From Actinophytocola sp044466355 (lineage in GTDB: Bacteria > Actinomycetota > Actinomycetes > Mycobacteriales > Pseudonocardiaceae): DNA of 64,000 bases. Shown here one piece after another: positions 51,751 to 59,887 of this stretch (positions are counted from its first letter, which is position 1; each line of letters starts with the position of its first letter). The notes under the pieces are model-generated. The model was not told the origin of the DNA, searched no databases, and worked only from the letters and a program-made list of their open reading frames with translations. The DNA lies in NCBI RefSeq assembly GCF_044466355.1, contig NZ_JBITMQ010000002.1, forward strand, positions 62,001-126,000, in the 5' to 3' direction. A program made the translations under genes and the position numbers.

Positions 51751-53766
51751 GTGAACGCTCGGGAACGCATCCAGGAACTCGCCGACCGCGTCGTCGTGCT
51801 GCGTGACGCCTACTACCGGGGCTCGCCGCTGGTGGCGGACGCGGAGTACGACGCGATCGAGGACGAGCTGCGCGCGCTGATCGAGGCGCATCCGGAGTGG
51901 GCGCCGGACCCGAACCCGCTCGACAAGGTGGGCGCGCCGACGGTGCTGCACGCGCCGGTGCGGCATTCGCGGCCGATGCTGTCGCTGGAGAAGGCGACGC
52001 GGCCGGAGCAGGTCGTGGCGTTCTTCGAGCGGTTCCCCGGTCAGCCGGTGGTGGTGATGCCGAAGCTGGACGGGTTGTCGCTGGCGCTGGTGTACGAGGA
52101 CGGCAGGCTGGCCAGAGCGGTCACGCGGGGTGACGGCACGACGGGTGACGACGTGACGGTGCTGGTGCGTGCGCTGGTGGACGGGGTCCCGGCGCGGGTG
52201 CCGGCGCCGGGCCGGGTGGAGGTGCGCGGCGAGGCGGTGATGCTGCGTTCGACGTTCGCCGCGTACAACACGGCGCATCCCGACCGTCCGCTGATCAACC
52301 CCCGGGGCGCCGCGGCGGGCACGTTGCGGGCGAAGGACCCGGCGACGGTCGCGGAGCGGCGGCTGCGGTTCTTCGCCTTCGACCTGGACAGCGACCCAGG
52401 CAGCGACCCGGACGCGGCGGAGACCCACGTGGCGGCCGACGTGGAGACCGGTCTGCGGACATTGGGTTTCACGTCGGCGGACATGGTGCACTGCGACGGC
52501 CCGGCGGCGGCGCAGGAACGGATCGCGTCGATCGAGGCGCGGCGGGCGGACCTGGACTACGACCTGGACGGCGCGGTGCTGCGCCTGGCGGACCGGGACG
52601 CCTACGCGGCGGCGGGCACCCGTTCGAGCTCCCCGCGGGGGGCGCTGGCGTACAAGTTCGCGGCCGAGGAGAAGACGACGGTCCTGGCGGACGTGGTGTG
52701 GGACGTGGGCAAGACGGGCAAGATCGCGCCGGTCGCGCAGCTGGAGCCGGTGTTCGTGGGTGGCACGACGGTCACGCGTGCGACGCTCGCGAACCAGGAG
52801 GTGATCCGGGCGCGCGGCATCATGATCGGTGACACGGTGCTGGTCCGCAGGGCGGGTGACGTGATCCCGTTCGTGGCCGGTGTGCTGGACGAGTCCCGGC
52901 GCACGGGTGCCGAGCGGGCGATCGTGCCACCGGCGACGTGCCCGTCGTGCGCGCAACCGGTGACCGAGCAGGGCAACAGCCGGGAACTGTTCTGCACCAA
53001 CGTGTCCTGCCCGGCGCAGACGGTGCGCCGGCTGGTCCACTGGGCGTCGCGGGCGGCGGCGGACATCGAGGCGGTGGGCCCGGTGTGGATCGAGCGCCTG
53101 GCGGAGGCGGGGATCCTGGAGAACCCGTCGGACCTGTACCGCCTGACGAAGGAACAGCTGCTGGAGTTCGACCGCATCGGCGAGGTGTCGGCGGTGCGGA
53201 TGATCGAGTCGATCGACGCGAGCCGCCGCGTCGGGCTGCGCCGGGCCCTGATCGGCCTGGCGATCCCGATGGCGTCGGAGGGCACGGCGGCTCGCCTGTG
53301 CCGTGCGGGTTTCGGCTCGCTGGAAGAGGTGGCCGACGCGGGCGAGGACCGGTTGGTCGCGGTGGAGGACATCGGGCCCAAGGTGGCGGCGTCGCTGACG
53401 GAACACCTGACGCGGCTGCGTCCGGAGCTCGCGCGGTTGCGCGAGTCCGGCGTGTCGTTGGACGTGCGGGAGGAGGACCTGCCACCCGTGGTGGCGTCGG
53501 ACGCCCCGCTGGCGGGCAAGACGGTGGTCGTCACCGGCACCATCAGCGATCCCCGCTCGGGTGAGAAGGTTCCTCGTCCCACGTTCCAGCGCCTGTGCGA
53601 GAAGGCGGGCGCCACGCCCGCGTCGTCGGTGTCGGCGAGCACGGACTTCCTGATCACCGGCGCGGACGTGGGCGCGAGCAAGCTGACGAAGGCGGAGAAG
53701 CTGGGTGTCGAGGTGGTCGACCAGGGCCGGATCTGGCAGCAACTGATCGCGGCGGGCATCGTCTGA
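51751..53766 (+). CDS. ligA: NAD-dependent DNA ligase LigA, divergent copy
   Basis: 671 aa from GTG 51751. All LigA parts are in order: Ia domain (YYRGSPLVADAEYD), adenylation domain with the reactive lysine K105 (MPKLDG) and VTRGDGTTGDDVT, OB fold, a four-Cys zinc finger (CPSC and CTNVSC), HhH repeats and a C-terminal BRCT domain (GKTVVVTGTIS). It joins nicks with NAD+. The usual LigA consensus (SLENAF, SPTQRVG) is altered to SLEKAT and NPLDKVGAP, so this is probably an accessory paralogue rather than the housekeeping enzyme. Intact in every key residue seen. Confidence 0.92.
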   Translation: MNARERIQELADRVVVLRDAYYRGSPLVADAEYDAIEDELRALIEAHPEWAPDPNPLDKVGAPTVLHAPVRHSRPMLSLEKATRPEQVVAFFERFPGQPVVVMPKLDGLSLALVYEDGRLARAVTRGDGTTGDDVTVLVRALVDGVPARVPAPGRVEVRGEAVMLRSTFAAYNTAHPDRPLINPRGAAAGTLRAKDPATVAERRLRFFAFDLDSDPGSDPDAAETHVAADVETGLRTLGFTSADMVHCDGPAAAQERIASIEARRADLDYDLDGAVLRLADRDAYAAAGTRSSSPRGALAYKFAAEEKTTVLADVVWDVGKTGKIAPVAQLEPVFVGGTTVTRATLANQEVIRARGIMIGDTVLVRRAGDVIPFVAGVLDESRRTGAERAIVPPATCPSCAQPVTEQGNSRELFCTNVSCPAQTVRRLVHWASRAAADIEAVGPVWIERLAEAGILENPSDLYRLTKEQLLEFDRIGEVSAVRMIESIDASRRVGLRRALIGLAIPMASEGTAARLCRAGFGSLEEVADAGEDRLVAVEDIGPKVAASLTEHLTRLRPELARLRESGVSLDVREEDLPPVVASDAPLAGKTVVVTGTISDPRSGEKVPRPTFQRLCEKAGATPASSVSASTDFLITGADVGASKLTKAEKLGVEVVDQGRIWQQLIAAGIV

Positions 53767-53806
53767 CGCCCGGCCACTCCCCCGGGTTGCATTCCGGTGA
53801 CGAGCG

Positions 53807-53840
53807 TGGTCTAGACCTTGAGTTTGCCATGGTCTAGACC
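53807..53840 (+). promoter_or_regulatory. Two DasR-type operators (dre) upstream of chitinase
   Basis: GGTCTAGACC occurs at 53808-53817 and again at 53831-53840, spaced 23 bp (about two helical turns). It is the core of the DasR-responsive element (ACTGGTCTAGACCACT) and the classic direct repeat of streptomycete chitinase promoters. Repression would be lifted by glucosamine-6-phosphate. Confidence 0.85.
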
Positions 53841-53879
53841 ACACCGTTAGAGCACCCTGCTCACAACCGGAGGAGTTCG

Positions 53880-55814
53880 ATGTCTCCCAGACACAGACGT
53901 CTAGGCGCCTTCCTCTTCGCGGCAACCCTCGCGCTGACCGTCCCCGCCACTGTCCCCACCACCGCCCACGCCGCCACGAATCCGACCGCCACCTTCTCCC
54001 GGGTCTCCGACTGGGGCACGGGATTCACCGGGCAGGTCGTCGTCACGGCCGGGGACACCGCCCTGTCCGGCTGGACCGTCGAGTTCGACATGCCCGCGGG
54101 CACCAGCATCGGCTCCACGTGGGAAGCCGACATGACCCGCACCGGCGACCACTACCGCTTCGTCAACCGCTCCTACAACGGGTCCGTCGCGCCCGGCGCC
54201 TCGACCGCGTTCGGGTTCAACGGCACCGGTTCCGGGTCGCCGTTGAACTGCACCGTCAACGGCAGCCCCTGCGACGGGTCCCCGGGTGGCCCCGACACCG
54301 AGGCGCCGACCACCCCGGGTGGGCTGAGCGCGGGTGACCCGACCAGCACCACCGTCCCCCTCGCCTGGGAGGCGGCCCAGGACAACACCGGGGTCACCGC
54401 CTACGACGTCTTCCAGGGCAGCGCCCAGGTCGGCAGCACGCCCTCGACCGCGTTCACGGTCGGCGGGTTGCAGCCGAACACCACCTACACGTTCCAGGTC
54501 CGGGCGCGCGACGCGGCAGGCAACGTGTCACCGTTGAGCGCGCCGGTGTCCGCGACCACCGACGAGCAGGGGACTCCGGGCCCCGGCGGGAAGCGGAAGG
54601 TCGGTTACTTCACCCAGTGGAGCATCTACGACCGCGCCTACTTCGTGAAGAACCTCGACACCTCCGGCTCGGCCGCGAAGCTGACGCACATCAACTACGC
54701 GTTCGGCAACATCGACTCGTCGGGTCGTTGCTTCCAGGCCAACCAGCTCGGGCAGGGCGACGCGTGGGCGGACTACCAGCGGCGGTTCACGGCCGACCAG
54801 ACGGTGAGCGGCCAGGCCGACGTCTACAACCAGCCGCTGGCGGGCAACCTCAACCAGCTCAAGCAGCTCAAGGCGAAGTACCCGCACCTGAAGGTCAACC
54901 TCTCCCTCGGCGGCTGGACCTGGTCGAAGTACTTCTCCAACGCGGCGCTGACCGCCGCCTCCCGGCAGGCCCACGTGTCCTCGTGCCTCGACATGTGGAT
55001 CAAGGGGAACCTGCCGCAGCTGGGCGGGGAGCCGCAGGGCGGGCCGGGGGCCGCGGCCGGGGTGTTCGACGGCATCGACATCGACTGGGAGTGGCCGGGC
55101 AGCGAAGGCAACACCGGCAACGTCATCCGGCCGGAGGACAAGCAGAACTTCACGCTCCTGCTGCAGGAGTGGCGTCGTCAGCTCGACGCGTACGGCGCCA
55201 CCACCGGCGAGCACTACGAGCTGACCGCGTTCCTGCCCGCCGATCCGGACAAGGTGACCGCGGGCTTCGAGGCCGGCCGGATCTTCGACTACCTCGACTT
55301 CGGCACGCTGCAGGGTTACGACCTGCACGGGGCGTGGGAGCCGGTCACCAACAACCAGTCCGCGCTGCGGTTGCCCGCCGGTGACCCCGGTCCGAAGCCG
55401 TTCAGCGTCGAGATCGCGGTGAACGCGTGGCTCGGTGGCGGCGCGCCAGCGGACCGGCTCGTGCTCGGTGTCCCGTTCTACAGCCGCGGCTGGACCGGGG
55501 TGACGAACGCGAACAACGGTTTGCACCAGAACGCGTCCGGGCCGGCGCCGGGGCGGTACGAGGCCGGGATCAACGACTACAAGATGATCAAACCGTTGCT
55601 GGGCAGCGGTTACACGCTGCACCGGGACGCGCAGTCCGGGCATGCGTGGCTGTTCAACGGGTCCACGTTCTGGACGTTCGACGACCCGACCGAGATCGCC
55701 CGCAAGACCGCGTGGATCAGCGACCACGGGCTCGGCGGCGCGATGATCTGGTCGATGGACGGCGACACGCCGGACGGTGAGCTGATGACCGCGGTGCACC
55801 AGGGCATCGGCTGA
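53880..55814 (+). CDS. Secreted GH18 chitinase with CBM2 and FnIII domains
   Basis: 644 aa, GGAGG before the ATG. Signal peptide about 1-32 (cleavage near AHAA). A CBM2-like module (about 33-135, NPTATFSRVSDWGTGF to CTVNGSPC), a fibronectin type III domain (about 140-230), then a GH18 catalytic barrel (about 235-640). The GH18 signature DGIDIDWE is complete, with D397, D400, D402 and the acid E404. It cleaves beta-1,4 GlcNAc chains outside the cell. Two DasR operators sit 40-70 nt upstream and a strong terminator follows, so it is a single-gene unit. Confidence 0.96.
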   Translation: MSPRHRRLGAFLFAATLALTVPATVPTTAHAATNPTATFSRVSDWGTGFTGQVVVTAGDTALSGWTVEFDMPAGTSIGSTWEADMTRTGDHYRFVNRSYNGSVAPGASTAFGFNGTGSGSPLNCTVNGSPCDGSPGGPDTEAPTTPGGLSAGDPTSTTVPLAWEAAQDNTGVTAYDVFQGSAQVGSTPSTAFTVGGLQPNTTYTFQVRARDAAGNVSPLSAPVSATTDEQGTPGPGGKRKVGYFTQWSIYDRAYFVKNLDTSGSAAKLTHINYAFGNIDSSGRCFQANQLGQGDAWADYQRRFTADQTVSGQADVYNQPLAGNLNQLKQLKAKYPHLKVNLSLGGWTWSKYFSNAALTAASRQAHVSSCLDMWIKGNLPQLGGEPQGGPGAAAGVFDGIDIDWEWPGSEGNTGNVIRPEDKQNFTLLLQEWRRQLDAYGATTGEHYELTAFLPADPDKVTAGFEAGRIFDYLDFGTLQGYDLHGAWEPVTNNQSALRLPAGDPGPKPFSVEIAVNAWLGGGAPADRLVLGVPFYSRGWTGVTNANNGLHQNASGPAPGRYEAGINDYKMIKPLLGSGYTLHRDAQSGHAWLFNGSTFWTFDDPTEIARKTAWISDHGLGGAMIWSMDGDTPDGELMTAVHQGIG

Positions 55815-55824
55815 CGGTACGACC

Positions 55825-55872
55825 CCGGGTGGCTGCTTCCGCGACGCGGCGGAAGCAGCCACCCGGCTTTTT
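55825..55872 (+). terminator. Intrinsic terminator after chitinase gene
   Basis: A perfect 18-bp stem (55825-55842 / 55849-55866) with a 6-nt loop, followed by five T: a textbook rho-independent terminator 10 nt after the stop. Confidence 0.92.
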
Positions 55873-56180
55873 CACCCGCCCGGCCGATCGGACTGGGTTG
55901 AACCGGCACATCTTCGCGGACAAAACCCACCGAGACCGGCATTCCGGAATACTCCGTCCGACAACTTTGCGCCAAGAGGCGGAAAGATTGCAGGCGCCGA
56001 CGACAATCCAGCGCGGAAGTCAGCGGAAAATCGGCAGGTCGACCCCATGGTCGAGATTTCTGTTGACCCTGAAGGACGAACCGCACCCGTGCGAAACGCA
56101 CGGTTCTCGCCCGTAACGCCTACGTGCTCCCGGAACGACGCAGGAAAGGACCTGTTGTCCCTATTGCCGAAAGGGAGCAG
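55873..56180 (+). promoter_or_regulatory. 308-bp upstream region of secreted propeller gene
   Basis: No gene is seen. The stretch is less GC-rich than the surroundings. It includes a palindrome ATTCCGGAAT (55940-55949), TTGACC at about 56063, and GTGCGAAACGCAC (56089-56101), a small dyad with GTGCG/CGCAC arms. One of these probably marks the promoter of the next gene. Confidence 0.4.
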
Positions 56181-58499
56181 ATGCACACTCGTACACGACA
56201 GAAAACCACCCGAAGACGTACCCGATTGTCGGCCGCCGTCTCCGCCGCCGTTCTGGTACCCATCACGCCGGTCGTGCTCGCCACACCGGCCGAGGCGGTG
56301 GTGGCCGGCACGAACGTCCTGTACACACTGGACGAACACTTCGACGAGGGCGTCCTGCAGGACGTGAACCACGACGCCCCGAACAACGACCAGCAGCAGC
56401 TCGACAAGGCGGACGTTTTCTTCCCGTACGTCAACATCGCGGCGTCCGCCCGCGGCACGATGGTGCGGATCGACGTGAACACGGGCGAGACGGTCGGCGA
56501 GTGGTTCTCCGCACCGTCCGGGCGTGGCCGGGATCCCTCCCGCACCACGGTGGACCGGCTGGGCAACACGTGGTTGTCCAACCGGGCCGAGTCCTCGGAC
56601 GTCGACGGTGACGGCAACCCCGACGGCTCGATCACCCGGGTGGGCGTCGTGGTCGGTGGCACGCGGGTGAACGGGGACGGCTCCGCCAACCCGGCGGGCG
56701 ACTACCTCGCCGGGCCGTTCGCCTACAACACGTGCCAGGACCGCGACGGCGACGGGCTGATCGCCACCTCGCGCGGGCTCGGCGACATCCGGCCGTGGAC
56801 CAACGCGGGCGGCGTCGACAACGACGGCGGAGTGGCGACCGCGGCCGACGAGTGCCTGATCAACTACACCAGGGTCGCGGGCACCAACACCCGCACCGTC
56901 GCGGTCGACGCGAACAACGACGTGTGGACGGGCGGCGCGGACACCGAGCACGAGAAGGTGTCCGGCGCGACCGGCGCCCCGGTGCCGGGCACCCGCTTCG
57001 ACCTCGGGTGCGGTGGCTACGGCGGCCTGGTGGACCAGGCTGGCACGCTGTGGTCCGCCCGCTACGGCACCAACCTGCTGCGCTACGAGCCGGGCGGCGG
57101 CAGCGGCGCCTGCCTGGACCTCTCGCACGGCGACTACGGGCTCGGCCTCGACCCGAACACCGGTCACGTCTGGCACACCACGGTCAACCGGGGCCTGGTG
57201 GTGGAGCTGGATCCGGCCACGGGCGACGTGCTCGGCTCCTTCCCGCACGGCAACACCTTCGCCCAGGGCGTCGCGGTGGACCGGGACGGCAACGTGTGGG
57301 TCGCGCACTCGATCCTCGGCGGCGGGCAGACCACGGTCGGTCACCTGCGCACCGACGGCACGTTCGTCGGCAACGTGACGCTGCCGGGCGGCGCCGGGCC
57401 CACCGGTGTCGCGGTGGACACCAACGGCAAGATCTGGGTGGCGAACCTGAACACGAACAACGCCATGCGGATCGACCCGGACGCCGGTCCGGTCGGCGGT
57501 GGCGGGTTCCCGGTGGGTGCGGTCGACCTGACCGTGGACCTCGGGGCCGGTGCCGCGCCGTACAACTACAGCGACATGACCGGTTCGGTGCTGGGCGAGG
57601 TCACGGCACCGGTCGGCACGTGGTCGGTGGTGCAGGACGGTGGCGTCGCGGGTCAGACGTGGGGCCGCGTCACCTGGAACACCGAGGCGCAGGGCAGCGT
57701 CCCGCCGGGCACGAGCATCACCGTCGAGGCCCGTGCGGCCGACACGGAGGCCGGGCTGGCGGGCGAGTCGTTCGTCCCGGTGGGCAACGGCGCGCTGTTC
57801 TCGCTGACCGGCCGGTACATCGAGGCGCGGGCGACGTTGACCGCGGGCCCGGACGGCACCAGCCCGGTGCTGTCGGACCTGCGGATCCGGACGGCGGAAC
57901 GGTCCGGGGTGTTCTCGTGCCAGGCGACCGCGCTGAACCTGGCGGGGATCGTCGTGGCGCGGGCCAACCCGCCGGACGTGCCGTGCGTCGACGACCACGA
58001 GCAGGTGGCGGACGTGAACCTGAACGCGGGCATCCTGACCGTGCGGGCGAACGTGCTGGAGGCGACGACCGACCAGACGCCGGACACGCTGACCGGGTCG
58101 CCACCGGCGGCCGGTGACGCGTCGACGGCGGCCGCGCGGGTGGACTCCACGAAGGTGACGGCGACGCTGGTCACCATCGAGCTCGGGGTGATCAGCTCGT
58201 CGGCGAAGGCGGAGTGCGTCGCTGGGCCGGGTGGGCTGGCGCCCCAGTTCACCGGTTCGTCCACCATCGCCAGCCTGAAGATCAACGGGGTGTCGGTGAC
58301 GGTGGGCAGTGCGCCGTTGACGATCCCGCTGGTGATCGGTTCGTTGCGGCTCAACAGCACCACGACGACCGCGACGAGCGTGACGCAGCAGGCGGTCGTG
58401 CTGGACACGCTGCTCACCGACCTGGTGATCGGTGAGGCGAAGGCGAACGTGGAGGCCAAGCCCGGCAACCCGGGCGGGAACCCCTGCACGGTCGTGTGA
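56181..58499 (+). CDS. Secreted streptogramin-lyase-like propeller with choice-of-anchor P domain
   Basis: 772 aa from ATG 56181 with AAGGGAG upstream. A twin-Arg/Lys-rich signal peptide (about 1-40) exports it. The central part (about 45-480) is a Vgb/NHL-type propeller with repeated VAVDRDGNVWVAH, VAVDTNGKIWVAN and LGLDPNTGHVWH blades. A DVDGDGNPDG loop probably binds calcium. The last 210 residues (GVFSCQATALNLAGIVV to NPCTVV) look like the choice-of-anchor P domain found at actinobacterial surface-protein tails. The Vgb lyase His residues are not obvious, so this is likely a cell-surface or carbohydrate-associated protein, not a streptogramin lyase. Confidence 0.8.
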   Translation: MHTRTRQKTTRRRTRLSAAVSAAVLVPITPVVLATPAEAVVAGTNVLYTLDEHFDEGVLQDVNHDAPNNDQQQLDKADVFFPYVNIAASARGTMVRIDVNTGETVGEWFSAPSGRGRDPSRTTVDRLGNTWLSNRAESSDVDGDGNPDGSITRVGVVVGGTRVNGDGSANPAGDYLAGPFAYNTCQDRDGDGLIATSRGLGDIRPWTNAGGVDNDGGVATAADECLINYTRVAGTNTRTVAVDANNDVWTGGADTEHEKVSGATGAPVPGTRFDLGCGGYGGLVDQAGTLWSARYGTNLLRYEPGGGSGACLDLSHGDYGLGLDPNTGHVWHTTVNRGLVVELDPATGDVLGSFPHGNTFAQGVAVDRDGNVWVAHSILGGGQTTVGHLRTDGTFVGNVTLPGGAGPTGVAVDTNGKIWVANLNTNNAMRIDPDAGPVGGGGFPVGAVDLTVDLGAGAAPYNYSDMTGSVLGEVTAPVGTWSVVQDGGVAGQTWGRVTWNTEAQGSVPPGTSITVEARAADTEAGLAGESFVPVGNGALFSLTGRYIEARATLTAGPDGTSPVLSDLRIRTAERSGVFSCQATALNLAGIVVARANPPDVPCVDDHEQVADVNLNAGILTVRANVLEATTDQTPDTLTGSPPAAGDASTAAARVDSTKVTATLVTIELGVISSSAKAECVAGPGGLAPQFTGSSTIASLKINGVSVTVGSAPLTIPLVIGSLRLNSTTTTATSVTQQAVVLDTLLTDLVIGEAKANVEAKPGNPGGNPCTVV

Positions 58500-58502
58500 C
58501 AG

Positions 58503-58542
58503 AACGAGGTGGCCGCGGCACCACCACCGCGGCCACCTCGTT
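58503..58542. terminator. Bidirectional terminator between propeller gene and lanthipeptide operon
   Basis: A perfect 16-bp stem (58503-58518 / 58527-58542) with an 8-nt loop, spanning the stop codon of the convergent oxidase gene. Confidence 0.85.
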
Positions 58543-59887
58543 ACCGGATCGACTGCGCGAACCGGAAGAACCCGTCCGGGTCGTACTTCTCCTTGACCGT
58601 GCGGAGGCGGTCGGCGTTGGCACCGTGGTAGGCGGTCATCCAGTCCGTGAGTGCCGGGTCGGGGAAGTTGGGGTAGGCGCCGCCGGTCCCCCACGGGTGG
58701 ATCACCTGCCAGCTGCGGGCGAGCCAGTCCAGGGCCTCGCCGCCGCGGCGGGCGGCGCCGTTCGGGCCGAGGATCACCGTGTGCTTGACGAGGTAGTCGG
58801 CGTCGCGGTGGACGAACGCGGTGTCCTCGGGCCGCACGCGGCCGTAGGCGCCGCGCCAGGGCGTGAACGCGACCTGCCGGAACTCGCCGAACACGCGGTC
58901 GGCCGCGAAGTGGGTGACGAGGTCCGCGATCGCATGGGCGGGCAGAGCACGGGCGAAGAACTCGGTCTTGGCGCTCATCATGCCGGGCCGGTGCTGGGTG
59001 AGGGGGATGGCGACGGGGTCGTGGGCGACGGCGGACGCGGGGGTGGCGTGCAGGAGTGCGGCGTCGGCGGCGCCGAGCCGCGTGACGTCGGAGCGCCGCG
59101 GTTCACCCGCCCGGTCGAGCAGGTCCGCGAGGTCTGCCGGATCCGCGAGGGTGCCGACGAGCATGACCTCGGGGTCCTCGTCGAGCTGGTCACCGCAGAC
59201 GAGCACGAGTTCGACGGACACGTCGTCGGGAGGCGTCCACTCGAGCCAGTGCCGCAGGAGCGCGGGCGCGGCGGTGAGGTCCCAGATGTGGCGGACGTGG
59301 GTGCGTGGTGTCGACGGCGCGGTGGCGAAGGTGGCGGCGGTGACGACACCGAAGTTGCCGCCGCCCGCGCCGCGCAGCGCCCAGAACAGGTCGGGTTCGT
59401 GGTCGGCGTCGACGTGCACGACCTGGCCGTCGGCGAGCACGACCTCGGCGGACAGCAGCCGGTCGCAGGTGAGTCCGTGGAGTCTGCCGTGGGCGCCGAA
59501 TCCGCCGCCCAGTGCGGTGCCGACGAGCCCGACCGACGGGCAGGACCCGGCGGGGACGAGCCGCTCCCCCGGTGCCAGCGCGGCGGCGAGCTGTCCGACC
59601 CGCACACCGGCGCCGACGGTCACGCGGGTGCCGTCGACGGTGATCGAGTCGGCGGGGGTCAGGTCGAGCACGAGGCCGTCGGACGCGGAGTGGCATGCGT
59701 TGCTGTGGCCGCCGCCGCGGATGGCGAACGGCCAGTCCCGTTGCCGTGCCACGGCGAGTGCCTCGACCACGTGTGCCGGGCCCGCACAGCGGGCGACGGC
59801 GCGGGGCAGTGTCTCGTCGGGGCGGCCGATGAACTGGTTGCGGGACAGGTCGTACCGGTCGTCGCCGGGGTGGACGAGGTCAAGCAT
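58541..59887 (-). CDS. BBE-type FAD-linked oxidase (probable lanthipeptide tailoring enzyme)
   Basis: 448 aa from ATG 59887, overlapping the ABC transporter stop by 8 nt. A PCMH-type FAD-binding domain (about 35-205) with RGGGHS and VPAGSCPSVG: H61 and C116 occupy the places used for bicovalent FAD attachment in berberine-bridge-enzyme-like oxidases. A substrate domain follows, and the BBE C-terminal motif (YDPDGFFRFAQSI) is present. Such enzymes oxidise alcohols, amines or C-C bonds using oxygen. As the last gene of the LanM operon it probably adds an oxidative step to the peptide; substrate unknown. Confidence 0.88.
   Translation of the reverse strand: MLDLVHPGDDRYDLSRNQFIGRPDETLPRAVARCAGPAHVVEALAVARQRDWPFAIRGGGHSNACHSASDGLVLDLTPADSITVDGTRVTVGAGVRVGQLAAALAPGERLVPAGSCPSVGLVGTALGGGFGAHGRLHGLTCDRLLSAEVVLADGQVVHVDADHEPDLFWALRGAGGGNFGVVTAATFATAPSTPRTHVRHIWDLTAAPALLRHWLEWTPPDDVSVELVLVCGDQLDEDPEVMLVGTLADPADLADLLDRAGEPRRSDVTRLGAADAALLHATPASAVAHDPVAIPLTQHRPGMMSAKTEFFARALPAHAIADLVTHFAADRVFGEFRQVAFTPWRGAYGRVRPEDTAFVHRDADYLVKHTVILGPNGAARRGGEALDWLARSWQVIHPWGTGGAYPNFPDPALTDWMTAYHGANADRLRTVKEKYDPDGFFRFAQSIR

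Noticed and set aside
56181..58499. Streptogramin B lyase (vgb) resistance gene
   Set aside because: Only the propeller fold is shared; the protein is much longer, secreted, and has a surface-anchor tail.
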